Source: Marsupella aquatica (Eukaryota > Marchantiophyta). Taken from it: a DNA stretch of 64,000 nucleotides. The DNA lies in contig OZ316899.1 in NCBI GenBank assembly GCA_973895155.1, forward strand, positions 4,216,001 through 4,280,000, read 5' to 3'. Made by a program: the position numbers and the translations under genes. The notes beneath the pieces were generated by a model that saw only the letters and a list, made by a program, of their open reading frames with translations, was not told the origin of the DNA and searched no databases. Positions 8,206 through 16,090 of this stretch are shown here, piece by piece; positions within the stretch are counted from its first letter, which is position 1; every line of letters starts with the position of its first letter.

Positions 8206-9925
8206 TCCACGTCGAATTCACGAAATCCTCTAATCCTTGCGAACGTAAGAACTTCCGGTGAGTTGGGTCTCTCATGTTCTTCAAGATATGGGGCTCCATC
8301 CTTTCGAATTTAAGCACATGGAAAACTTCCCTCGGACGGGCTCTACTCGATCCAACTGACTTCTTCTTCTGGACTGCTGTTTCGTTGCCAAGCTCTTCTT
8401 CCTCGCTGGCTGAGCTACTCTCTTCTTTTTCCTCCTCGGGTTCGATTATCTTGGCCTTCTTCTTCTCTGAATCGATCGCTCTCCTCTTGGGCCGTTCCTC
8501 GTTAATAAATTTCACCTTGTTCGGGCGAGTTCTCTTCGTGTCGGGAGGCGTCGATTTCTCAAGTATGGCTGCTGTGACTGCCGCAATCTCCACCTCCGGG
8601 TCAGTTTCGGTCAGCCAATCTACAAGCGTAAATTTTTGTTTTACCTGCGGTCCTTCATTCCCCACTGACAGCACCTCCGACCTCTCGACCTGAGCTTCCG
8701 GTACCTTGATCGGTACTTCCTTTTCTACTTTGACATCCTGCCGCTCGGACCCCGGCTCCATTTTGAGTTCTTGCTCTCCCATTTCCGTCTCCGCTCCTGC
8801 TATACTATCGGTGATCGGTGGCTGCTTCCCGACGACTCCTTGATCATTAATAGTCGTGTCCGCGAGGACTTCTTGCACCTCTGTTTCTATTTCTTCCGCA
8901 TGTTCTTCTTCTGTGTATGACGTCGTTCCTTCCATGGCTGGCGTTTCTAGCAGTTCTGCCATCGTCGTGCGTTTCCTGGGGTACTCGTCTGCAAGTTTGC
9001 CTGCTCTCTTGAGGGTTACTACCTTCATTCCTACAGGCAATGTGTAATATTTGCTCCCCACTCTTGTCCACTCGAACCTCAGTGCTCGCTGATAGCCGCT
9101 CCACTCTGCAGTCGCTCGTAGCTTCCGCGCCAACCGCAAATAGGGTTTCCATCTTAGCAACTCCCTCGCTGATAGGGGTATTTGATTCTCGGACTCCCCC
9201 GTCTCGTAAGCTTTTAGAAGCACATGTAATTTTCCCGTGGAATAGTTCTCTATGCACGGTATTGAGTTAGGTCCTATCAGTATCCGATCCACCATCCAGG
9301 TGGACGATTTTCCGTGAGTACACCCTACGATCACTACCCTATACGGAAATCGTTCCCGCTCTTCTTCCTGTCCTTTTGTTAGTTTGTATTTCCAATCATG
9401 AACTTGAAATATTTCCGATAGATCTTCTGCTGCTAGTACAATTGATTTGATTTGGCTTGTCTTCGCTGAACTAAACGGTCCGCTTGATGGGACTACTTCA
9501 TTCACGTAATCTGCTAGCGTACATCCCTTAATCGCTGCTGTCCGTACTTGTTCGTTTGTTCGGTCCCTTCGCTGCTGTCGATAGTGGTTAGAGGTGGTAC
9601 TTGGCCTGGCCGGGCGAGCCAAGGACGGTCCTGTGTGCGCTGGTAGTTCTTCCCCTTCTGTGGTCTCCGCCGCTGCGGGGTAGGGAGCCACGCTTATACA
9701 AGCCACGACTCTGGGAGATGATTGGTACTCCCCTAACCCTACTTGATTCCGGTTTCTTGTAGCAGCTAATGGTTGATAGCGGTCGCTATCCTCGGCCCGT
9801 GTTGGTACTGCATCGTGGTCATTTCTGCCGTCATCTTTGTTCAGGTAGTCGTTAACCGTGCTTTCTACCTCCCGCAAGTACACGTTGTTTCTAACGTGAT
9901 ATGTCTTCATTTTGTTCCCGTTCAT
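7973..9925 (-). CDS. Extra ORF of element E with a plant-mobile-domain-like segment
   Basis: A 650-codon ORF with an ATG start, just downstream of integrase on the element strand. Residues ~125-310 form an unrecognised globular-looking region (DLSEIFQVHDWKYKL, VVIVGCTHGKSSTWMVDR). Residues ~320-530 are acidic and lysine-rich, with an RPKRRAIDSEKKKAK nuclear-signal-like stretch. Residues ~535-605 (RSQGLEDFVNSTW, then DYSKFISTWRP) align by eye with element D (AGSGLEAFVRLPW, then DLLEFVGSWEP). Extra 3' ORFs are known in Tat/Ogre and Athila groups; their roles are unsettled. The reading frame is intact although pol is broken. Confidence 0.6.
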   Translation of the reverse strand: MNGNKMKTYHVRNNVYLREVESTVNDYLNKDDGRNDHDAVPTRAEDSDRYQPLAATRNRNQVGLGEYQSSPRVVACISVAPYPAAAETTEGEELPAHTGPSLARPARPSTTSNHYRQQRRDRTNEQVRTAAIKGCTLADYVNEVVPSSGPFSSAKTSQIKSIVLAAEDLSEIFQVHDWKYKLTKGQEEERERFPYRVVIVGCTHGKSSTWMVDRILIGPNSIPCIENYSTGKLHVLLKAYETGESENQIPLSARELLRWKPYLRLARKLRATAEWSGYQRALRFEWTRVGSKYYTLPVGMKVVTLKRAGKLADEYPRKRTTMAELLETPAMEGTTSYTEEEHAEEIETEVQEVLADTTINDQGVVGKQPPITDSIAGAETEMGEQELKMEPGSERQDVKVEKEVPIKVPEAQVERSEVLSVGNEGPQVKQKFTLVDWLTETDPEVEIAAVTAAILEKSTPPDTKRTRPNKVKFINEERPKRRAIDSEKKKAKIIEPEEEKEESSSASEEEELGNETAVQKKKSVGSSRARPREVFHVLKFERMEPHILKNMRDPTHRKFLRSQGLEDFVNSTWSVPTELQAEDYSKFISTWRPTENQGRCRGKIIKTDPRTLQERKSSSSTTQDRRQDREGRTDREAQERKAGRQCIQRR

Positions 9926-10443
9926 CAGCTGCTGCTCGCTGCCGTCCTGGCTGGCAATTTCGAAGGTTCCATTCCCCCATACCTTGAGTATAGTGAAAGA
10001 CCCTTCCCACTTAAGTCTTAACTACCCTTTTTTTATGCGTGCCCTTTTCCGGCACCAAAGTACCAATTCTCCTTCAGTGAACGTGGTGACATCCCGTTGA
10101 TCGTCTATCCGTCGTTTGCGTTGTCCTTGTACGTATTCTAATCGTTCTTCAGCCTTCCTTCGAGTTTTGGTTACCTCCAGTAATGTCCTTAATCGTTTGC
10201 TTAAAGATTAATGTTGTACCCGACGGCGATTTGCAGATTGGGAAGTTCGTAATCTGCTGGCATACGAGCTTCTACTCCAAACATTAACTAAAAGGGAGTG
10301 TGGCCCGTGGTTACCTTATACGCCGTTCGGAATGCCCATACTGCGGCGGGTAGCTGAACGTCCCAATCATTCTGTTGGTTGTTAATCACTTTCCGTAAAA
10401 CGTTGAGTAGGATCTTATTCGTCGATTCCGCTTGTCCGTTACA
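9926..10443 (-). pseudogene. Integrase C-terminal half of element E, with stops
   Basis: Continues the integrase past a TAG at 10444-10446. The frame reads CNGQAESTNK, with the catalytic Glu of the DDE triad, then DWDVQLPAAVWAFRTAYK, then another stop before LMFGVEARMP and more stops after it. Typical gypsy integrase core and C-terminal sequence without a chromodomain. Non-functional here. Confidence 0.75.
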
Positions 10444-10938
10444 CTATGGGTAGTAGGGCGTTGAGAACCGGTGACTGATATGATAGTTGTCGGTTAGCTC
10501 CTGGATGACCTTGTTTATGAAGTGCGACCCCTGATCGCTTACTAGTTCCCCCGGTAATCCGTACCTTGTAATGATGTTTTGATATATGAACTTAGCCGTT
10601 ACTTGCGCGGTGTTGTCGCGAGTTGCGACTGCCTCTACCCATTTCGTCGTGTACTCCGTTGCTGCCAAAATATACTGATTCTGGCTATACCTGGAAGGTG
10701 GGGTAATGGGCCCGATGAAGTCCAATCCCCATTTCTGGAAGATGTACGACGCTATTATGGGCCGGAATTCCATGTTTTCTTTTATTGGGCCCGTTCGCTG
10801 ACACAAATCGCAAGTCTTCACAAACTCCCGAGTGTCCTTATGGATCGTTGCCCACCAGCGTCCTTGCTGCAGAATCTTCCTTATGGTGATTTTGGTGCCA
10901 AAATGTCCTCCGCCTAGCCCCTCATGTGCCGCGATCAA
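10444..10938 (-). pseudogene. Integrase N-terminal half of element E
   Basis: Reads the HHCC zinc-binding domain (AAHEGLGGGHFG ... CDLCQRTGP) followed by the catalytic core with the first Asp in WGLDFIGPI and the second in LVSDQGSHF. It is in the pol frame after a TAG at 10945-10947 and ends at a TAG before the third catalytic residue. Integrase would join the cDNA ends to chromosomal DNA. Confidence 0.85.
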
Positions 10939-10944
10939 GGCTTC

Positions 10945-11439
10945 CTACTTCTCCTCTTCTGGGATGACCCTTCGTAGTATATCATCCGGCCCTTTGTAAT
11001 AAAGCACGTGGTTGATTAAAGTATAGGGCCTCGCCTTGTATGCATAGATTTTCCTCTCTTTACTGGATAACCCGTCGGGGTATTCTGCTGTGCGTAAATA
11101 CCTTTCTAACGCCGGTTCGTCATCTAAGGTGACCAGTTTTACATGGTATGTCTCTTGATCGCCTTGGAATAACTCCATATCAGGCAATTGATCATCCCCT
11201 TCCTTACAGGTCTCTCCTGACTCTAATCTACTAAGATAATCGGGTATAACATGGGTCTTCCCTGGTTTATAAATGATGGTGTAATCGAATTCTGCTAGCA
11301 GTAAAATCCACCTTGCTATTCTGCCTGACAATTGCGGTTTGTTTACCAAATTGACTAAGGCATTGTGGTCTACATAAAACACAAAGCGATTACCGAGTAA
11401 ATAATGCCTGAATTTCTTTACGGCAAATATCATGGCTAA
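10945..11439 (-). pseudogene. RNase H 3' part and integrase linker of element E
   Basis: Picks up pol exactly where 16091 leaves it: ALAMIFAVKKFRHYLLG, then FYVDHNALVNL with the third catalytic Asp of RNase H, then the ARWILLLAEFDYTI region and linker. The join with 16091-18835 is marked by the cgctt duplication either side of D1. Ends in a TAG. Confidence 0.85.
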
Positions 11440-11817
11440 CGCTTTGTGATGCCTAGACAGGAATCACTCGGCCGGTTAAGTGGGTAAAGCAGGAAGGCAC
11501 CCTAGGAACACCTTAGTATAGTGACAAAACAAGGAAAATATAAACAATTAGGGGCAACCATGGAACCCGGGCCGAGGCCGGAGGTAAGGCTAAGGGTGAA
11601 AACCCGATTAGGGTTAGGGCGCGTTAAGCGTCGGCGGCTAGGAAGGATCAACGGGAAGAAGGACCGGCAAAGGAGAGGGGTAAGGAGCGCTTGCAGGAAA
11701 TAGTGGCTCATTTGCGAGCACGAACTAGGCAGACGACTACGGGAGGCCAACTACTGTCAGCTGCTTAGGCAAGCACTCGGGGAGAGAGTAGATACCGACG
11801 ATCAACCTAAGGAGGGT

Positions 11818-13389
11818 ATGAGCAACGTCAATCAAGCGGCACATTTCTGGGGATGCCTGTTCGAACGGGCAACTGAGTACATCAAGACTTACGAGGACGA
11901 GGAATCAGAAAGGGCAGCTAGAGAACGGCAGGAGCTCGCTCGATTGTGGGAGCTGCAGAAGACGGCTTTCTTAGGAGGCGAACTCATCAAGGACGAGTTC
12001 CTGTGGACGCCTACTTCCAATCAACTCGACGATCTTCTGTTTTGCAAAGACAGCGTCGTCGGCATCCGAGAGGCCATCAAGAACTGCAACGACATACACT
12101 GGGAATTAAAGGGTAGCACGGAAAGGTGGACCCAGGCAACGGTGCTAGGAGAAACCTCCACGGCAGCAGAGATGAAGAGGAAGGGAGCCGTCAACGATGA
12201 AGCCACCCCGGCAAAAAGAACGAGATCGGCGGCACCAAAGAAGCCAGCCGAGCAGCAGAGCAGGAGGCAGGGAGAAGCCGAAGAAGAGGAGGTCGATCCC
12301 ATCAAGGCCATTCCAACCAGGGATGACACCTGGAAGGGCTGGGCGGCAACCCTACCGGTGGAGGTGCAACTACATTTTGCACGGGAGGAGGATGCATGCT
12401 TTACGGCCATGCAGACCAAGAAGTACCAAGGCTTCATGGCCGGATCCGGCTTGGAGGCCTTTGTAAGATTACCATGGCTGAAGCCGGAGGTACCGGAGTC
12501 AGACCTATTAGAATTCGTGGGGTCATGGGAACCCGAGACCAATTGCACGAGGATATATGGGAAGGATTTCTATCTTACTCCCAAGGTAATTGCCGAAGTG
12601 TTTGGCCTGCCGATAGGCAATAAGACCAAAGTTGATACCAGGAAGACCTTGCCTGACAAGGAGTTCCGGTCGTTCCCCGGGCCATCAACGAAGAATGGCT
12701 TCTTCCGGAACACCTGCACCAACCCGCACATAGGAGAGATGATCGACTTCTTGCGGGTGACCATGCATTGTAACTTGCCGAGGGCAGAGATCGGCAAGGC
12801 ACAGGTCTATCTGGCAGAAAGGCCAGACCCAAGCCGGGACTACAACGGGTACCTCCTCAACCAATTGAAGAAGATCTTAAAGGAGGAGCAGCAGGTAATC
12901 GGCATGGGGAGCGTGTCGCGGCTTGGCTATCACATGCCGCTGTTGTGCCGGTATGCCAGAGGTCAGACTTTTGCCCCGGTACTTCCCCTGCAGGTAAGGG
13001 CACCCGAGGAAGCTCCAACGCCGAGGCCGTTGGCTGAGAAGCCTCAACCACCTGTTAGTCCTACGATCGAGCAGGTGTTTAGGCCCAGGAAGGAGGACTT
13101 GCCGATGCAGCAACCAGGCATGCAGAGTCTGCTGAAACTACTGGAGAAAGAAAAGAAATCGGCATCGGCAACAACAACGGCAACGGCAACAATGCAGGAC
13201 ACTACTACAGAGGTAGGCCTACACCGGCTCACAAAAACCCCTTTGCTGGAGACAAGGAGAGAATCAGGCCGAAATCCAAGCCAGGTGTTCGAATGTACGT
13301 GGGAACCTCAAGCTCCGAATCTGAGGCAGAATTGCCTGAAGCTCCTACCGACGAAGAGGAGAGGGAGAAGCCGGACGTCCAAGAGGTAG
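11818..13389 (+). CDS. D1 ORF, first part: PMD-like domain protein
   Basis: A 523-codon ORF with ATG after ggaggg. Residues 1-100 are helical and charged. 110-170 are basic and low-complexity (KRTRSAAPKKPAEQQSRRQ). 180-330 form a compact domain with GLEAFVRLPW, FVGSWEPETN and DFYLTPKVIAEVFGLPIGN. The last motif resembles the start of the plant mobile domain/putative gypsy-type transposase domains of plant transposons. A Pro-rich tail follows (residues ~395-435). D2 keeps this sequence in pieces (60662-61537, 61438-62160), and there it runs in one frame into the second part; so D1 probably has a one-base frameshift near 13180-13215 and the final residues here are out of frame. Confidence 0.65.
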   Translation: MSNVNQAAHFWGCLFERATEYIKTYEDEESERAARERQELARLWELQKTAFLGGELIKDEFLWTPTSNQLDDLLFCKDSVVGIREAIKNCNDIHWELKGSTERWTQATVLGETSTAAEMKRKGAVNDEATPAKRTRSAAPKKPAEQQSRRQGEAEEEEVDPIKAIPTRDDTWKGWAATLPVEVQLHFAREEDACFTAMQTKKYQGFMAGSGLEAFVRLPWLKPEVPESDLLEFVGSWEPETNCTRIYGKDFYLTPKVIAEVFGLPIGNKTKVDTRKTLPDKEFRSFPGPSTKNGFFRNTCTNPHIGEMIDFLRVTMHCNLPRAEIGKAQVYLAERPDPSRDYNGYLLNQLKKILKEEQQVIGMGSVSRLGYHMPLLCRYARGQTFAPVLPLQVRAPEEAPTPRPLAEKPQPPVSPTIEQVFRPRKEDLPMQQPGMQSLLKLLEKEKKSASATTTATATMQDTTTEVGLHRLTKTPLLETRRESGRNPSQVFECTWEPQAPNLRQNCLKLLPTKRRGRSRTSKR

Positions 13390-15179
13390 AGGAGGCAGTG
13401 GAGGACTGCAGCCATGATAATTCCGGCTATGGGTCGGACCATCACGTTCCAGGAGTAAGGACCTGTGGCCGGTTTGTCCCCACACTTCCAAGGGTAGTGC
13501 GAGGGGACCCCAACCAGCAGAGTAGCCCTGAGTCTCCCCCACCAGACGTTGCCCCCCCGAGCTTCGACGGCATAAAACAGACGGTGCAGGAATTTCAGGA
13601 GCGAATCAAGCAGGAAGAGGAGGCCGCCCTGGCTAAGGAAAAGGATTTACCAGGAGGAGATTGGCCGGAGGACATCAGGCGGCTAGCCGAAAAAGGAAGC
13701 AAACCTCTAGCCACGATTGAAGAGATCCGCAGGACGGCTTGGGAGCAGAGGCCACGATGGGCGATGCCGATCACTTCTACTTACTCCACCTACGCTAAGA
13801 ATAGAGCCATGGAGTATGGTGAGATGTGTGGGGAACTTGCGCTCGGCATCTTTGGAGAGGAGTTGGAGGTAGGACCCTTTTTCCATAGGGAGCAGTTGGA
13901 GAAGCACCAATTAGAAGAAGCGGTGGCTTTAGAGAGAAGCAAGAAGGACGAGGTCATTCGGCGGCTTAGGAGGATGGAAGCCGAGATTGAAGATCTAAGG
14001 GCGGCCAAGAAAGCCCAAGATGAACTGCGGATTAAACGACATGAGCTGAACATCATGCAGGGGCAGTTGGACACCGCGCAGGCTGATAATCAGAATATCA
14101 AGGATAAACTGACTCAGACGCAGGAAGAGTTGGCCGACACGATCAAAGAGAGGGAGAAGTGGAAGCAAGAGCTGAAGAATACAGAGGAGGCCCACATAAC
14201 AGCCAACAGCCGGGCCATGGCGGAGACCCAAAGAAAGGAATGGGCGTTGAAAGGGGAGCTCGAGAAAATCCGCGGAGCCCTTGAGCAGAAGGAGGCCGAG
14301 TTAGGGAAATCCTATCAAGGGATTATGGCGCTGCAGCAGGAGCTTGCGTCCCTGACGGCCAGCTTCAAGGCCGACCTAAGGGAGAAGGACGAGATGCTCG
14401 AACAGACTTACGCCAAGATGAATCAGATGGAGTCTGTCATCATTGCAGAGCTCGACAAGGAGCTAAGAGTAACCCAGGAGGAGAGGGCTACCTTGAAGAA
14501 GGAATTGGAGGAAGCCCACAGGGAGCAGGAGGAGGCCAAAAACGAGCTGGAGGGAGCACGTAAGGACCTGGATGAAACCCAAGAGGAGTTGGAGGAAATC
14601 ACGAGGAAGATGGAGAACCTACAGCGGCGGGCCGACAACCAAACTGAGCGGCTGAAGAAACAAGCCGCAGTATTTAAATGCTTAGCTGCAGCAGGTCCAT
14701 CTCCCGTTGGGACAAACCAGTTACCAGGGGTGGTAATTGCCGAAGGACAGGCCGCGCCACCTGCACCAGTGCCGGAAGTAAGTGGGAAGGGGAAGGGACC
14801 AGATGCCGAGCCACCAACGAAGAAGAAGCGGAAACCTTCAAGGTCAAGGAGTAATACGACTTCACAGGCCGTGGTGATCAAGGAGGTAGACCCAGCACCG
14901 ACCCCAGACAGGGTCACGGCTAAGGATCCAACTACCCTAGGGGAAGGGGAGGCCGAAGCCGAGGGAGTGGCTGAAGCCGAAGCCGTGGGAGTGGCTGAGG
15001 CCGAAGCCGTGGGTATTGCCGAGGCCGGTGTCGAGGCTGAAGCCGAAGGTGGACCCAGTCAGGCCGAGGGAGAGTTGACTCGGTCAAGGGCAGGTAATCT
15101 GTCAGTAGGCGGGCCAACGGCAGTGGCTGAGGGGGAAGTGTTGGGGGCGTCCATTGAGGATCCACCACCGGTGTCGTGA
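13293..15179 (+). CDS. D1 ORF, second part: long coiled-coil protein
   Basis: A 628-codon frame, -1 relative to the first part and overlapping it by 97 bp. Acidic N terminus with YGSD; residues ~205-460 are a continuous Glu/Lys/Leu-rich coiled coil; then a basic PTKKKRKPSRSRS nuclear-signal-like stretch; then a Glu/Ala/Gly repeat (VAEAEAVG units, DNA about 14950-15040). It resembles filament-like or myosin-like coiled coils only in composition. By comparison with D2 it is the C-terminal part of one ~1100-residue protein. Function unknown; in element E a coiled coil likewise follows a PMD-like part. Confidence 0.6.
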   Translation: MYVGTSSSESEAELPEAPTDEEEREKPDVQEVEEAVEDCSHDNSGYGSDHHVPGVRTCGRFVPTLPRVVRGDPNQQSSPESPPPDVAPPSFDGIKQTVQEFQERIKQEEEAALAKEKDLPGGDWPEDIRRLAEKGSKPLATIEEIRRTAWEQRPRWAMPITSTYSTYAKNRAMEYGEMCGELALGIFGEELEVGPFFHREQLEKHQLEEAVALERSKKDEVIRRLRRMEAEIEDLRAAKKAQDELRIKRHELNIMQGQLDTAQADNQNIKDKLTQTQEELADTIKEREKWKQELKNTEEAHITANSRAMAETQRKEWALKGELEKIRGALEQKEAELGKSYQGIMALQQELASLTASFKADLREKDEMLEQTYAKMNQMESVIIAELDKELRVTQEERATLKKELEEAHREQEEAKNELEGARKDLDETQEELEEITRKMENLQRRADNQTERLKKQAAVFKCLAAAGPSPVGTNQLPGVVIAEGQAAPPAPVPEVSGKGKGPDAEPPTKKKRKPSRSRSNTTSQAVVIKEVDPAPTPDRVTAKDPTTLGEGEAEAEGVAEAEAVGVAEAEAVGIAEAGVEAEAEGGPSQAEGELTRSRAGNLSVGGPTAVAEGEVLGASIEDPPPVS

Positions 15180-16090
15180 CGGTGCAAGGGCGCCGTTCCT
15201 TTTAGGGAGGGCGGACGTGGAGGGAGGAGGCGTGAGTGGGCAGGGCGGGCGCGGATCTCCACGTTTAGGATTAGGATTAGAACCAGGAGCGGCCCTAACA
15301 CTTAGCTTAGTGGGATTGCGGTTCCACTGGTAGGAGCAACACTTGTGCTCCTGCCTTGCTGTACATAGGTAGATTCGGGCAAGTAGATTACTGTCAGGTA
15401 GATTAGGCTTACGATGCAAAGAATGGCGGATCCACTACCAGGATAAGTACCTGGGCAGCGGGGAGCTCAGGGCCTCTTCTTTAGCAAGTTTTTAGTTTGC
15501 ACCAGCCGGGCTAGGATCAAGTAGTACGAGAAGCTCTCGGTTAGTCATACAGTGACCCTTGTGTATATTCATGTTTCCTCATGCCTAAGAGCTGAATAGA
15601 GTTGGCCTCACGGCTTAGTTCGCAGAACTGGTGTATGAGATGTACTGTTTGTATGGCAAGTGCATGGTATGACTCAGTCAGAATGAGTCATTTTGCTATT
15701 TGTGTGTCGCATTAACTTGTGTGAAGAGTGCCCACATCAACAGAAGGAAGGAAAGTAAGCAGGGGAGTGAGAGTTGGATGTGTCGAGCTGAGAGAGGTCT
15801 TAGCGGCTTAACCAAGCCTATTGGGGATCATTCCGGCGGCGGAATCCAAACATACCTAACAAGACGGAGGGGAAGACAGGGGAAGACCTATATTAGGCCG
15901 GCTACGTATCTCATGACCCGATGAAGGATCTGTCCAGTATATGTGTGTAAAATGTTAATAGTAGTAGTAGAAGGTTAGCAGCGTCCCATGCCGCTAAGCC
16001 GCGGAAACGGCCTCGCCAAGCACGAAACCTGCGGGAATCGGCTTGAGCTGGGGGGTTTCTTGGGTTTAGGGAGCCATGGGACGCACCACA
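15180..16090 (+). other. D1 3' non-coding region with a conserved inverted repeat
   Basis: No ORF of note. A perfect 10-bp inverted repeat, gcgtcccatg at 15981-15990 and catgggacgc at 16075-16084, encloses 84 bp up to the element end. D2 keeps it with one mismatch. A TATA-like ctatatta at about 15888 and a ccagtatatgtg motif near 15934 (also in D2) lie 150-210 bp from the end, where an LTR promoter would be expected. Confidence 0.5.

Larger units (their letters stand above)
11445..16090 (+). mobile_element. Element D1: TG...CA unit coding for a large protein, no LTRs seen
   Basis: 4646 bp, exactly flanked by cgctt at 11440-11444 and 16091-16095, inside the RNase H of element E. The ends are tgtgatgcctag and gacgcaccaca, short imperfect inverted repeats (TGTGATGC/GCACCACA). 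Neither terminal region is repeated inside the unit, so no LTR pair exists. It has no RT, integrase or transposase, only a long ORF pair. A second copy, D2, has the same ends and its own 5-bp duplication. TG...CA ends and a 5-bp duplication are the signature of LTR retrotransposons, so I favour a giant coding solo LTR. A non-autonomous terminal-inverted-repeat element is the alternative. Confidence 0.8.

Noticed and set aside
8274-8693. 139-codon plus-strand ORF, Ser/Phe-rich
   Set aside because: Exact shadow of the acidic Lys/Glu-rich part of the 7973-9925 minus ORF; composition is that of an antisense frame.
11445-11570. Possible short LTR of ~115 bp at the D left end followed by a TGGAACCC primer-like site
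   Set aside because: The same ~115 bp is not found at the right end of either D copy, so there is no LTR pair.
13230-13245. Programmed -1 frameshift in D1 at cacaaaaacccc
   Set aside because: It does not fit the XXXYYYZ slippery pattern, and D2 has both parts in one frame upstream of this point.
14423-14917. 164-codon minus-strand ORF
   Set aside because: Antisense shadow of the D1 coiled-coil ORF; Leu/Ser/Phe richness mirrors Glu/Lys codons.
15911-16090. C-terminal 60 codons of the 15911-18835 ORF
   Set aside because: This is D1 sequence beyond the insertion point; the frame is open by chance and is not part of pol.
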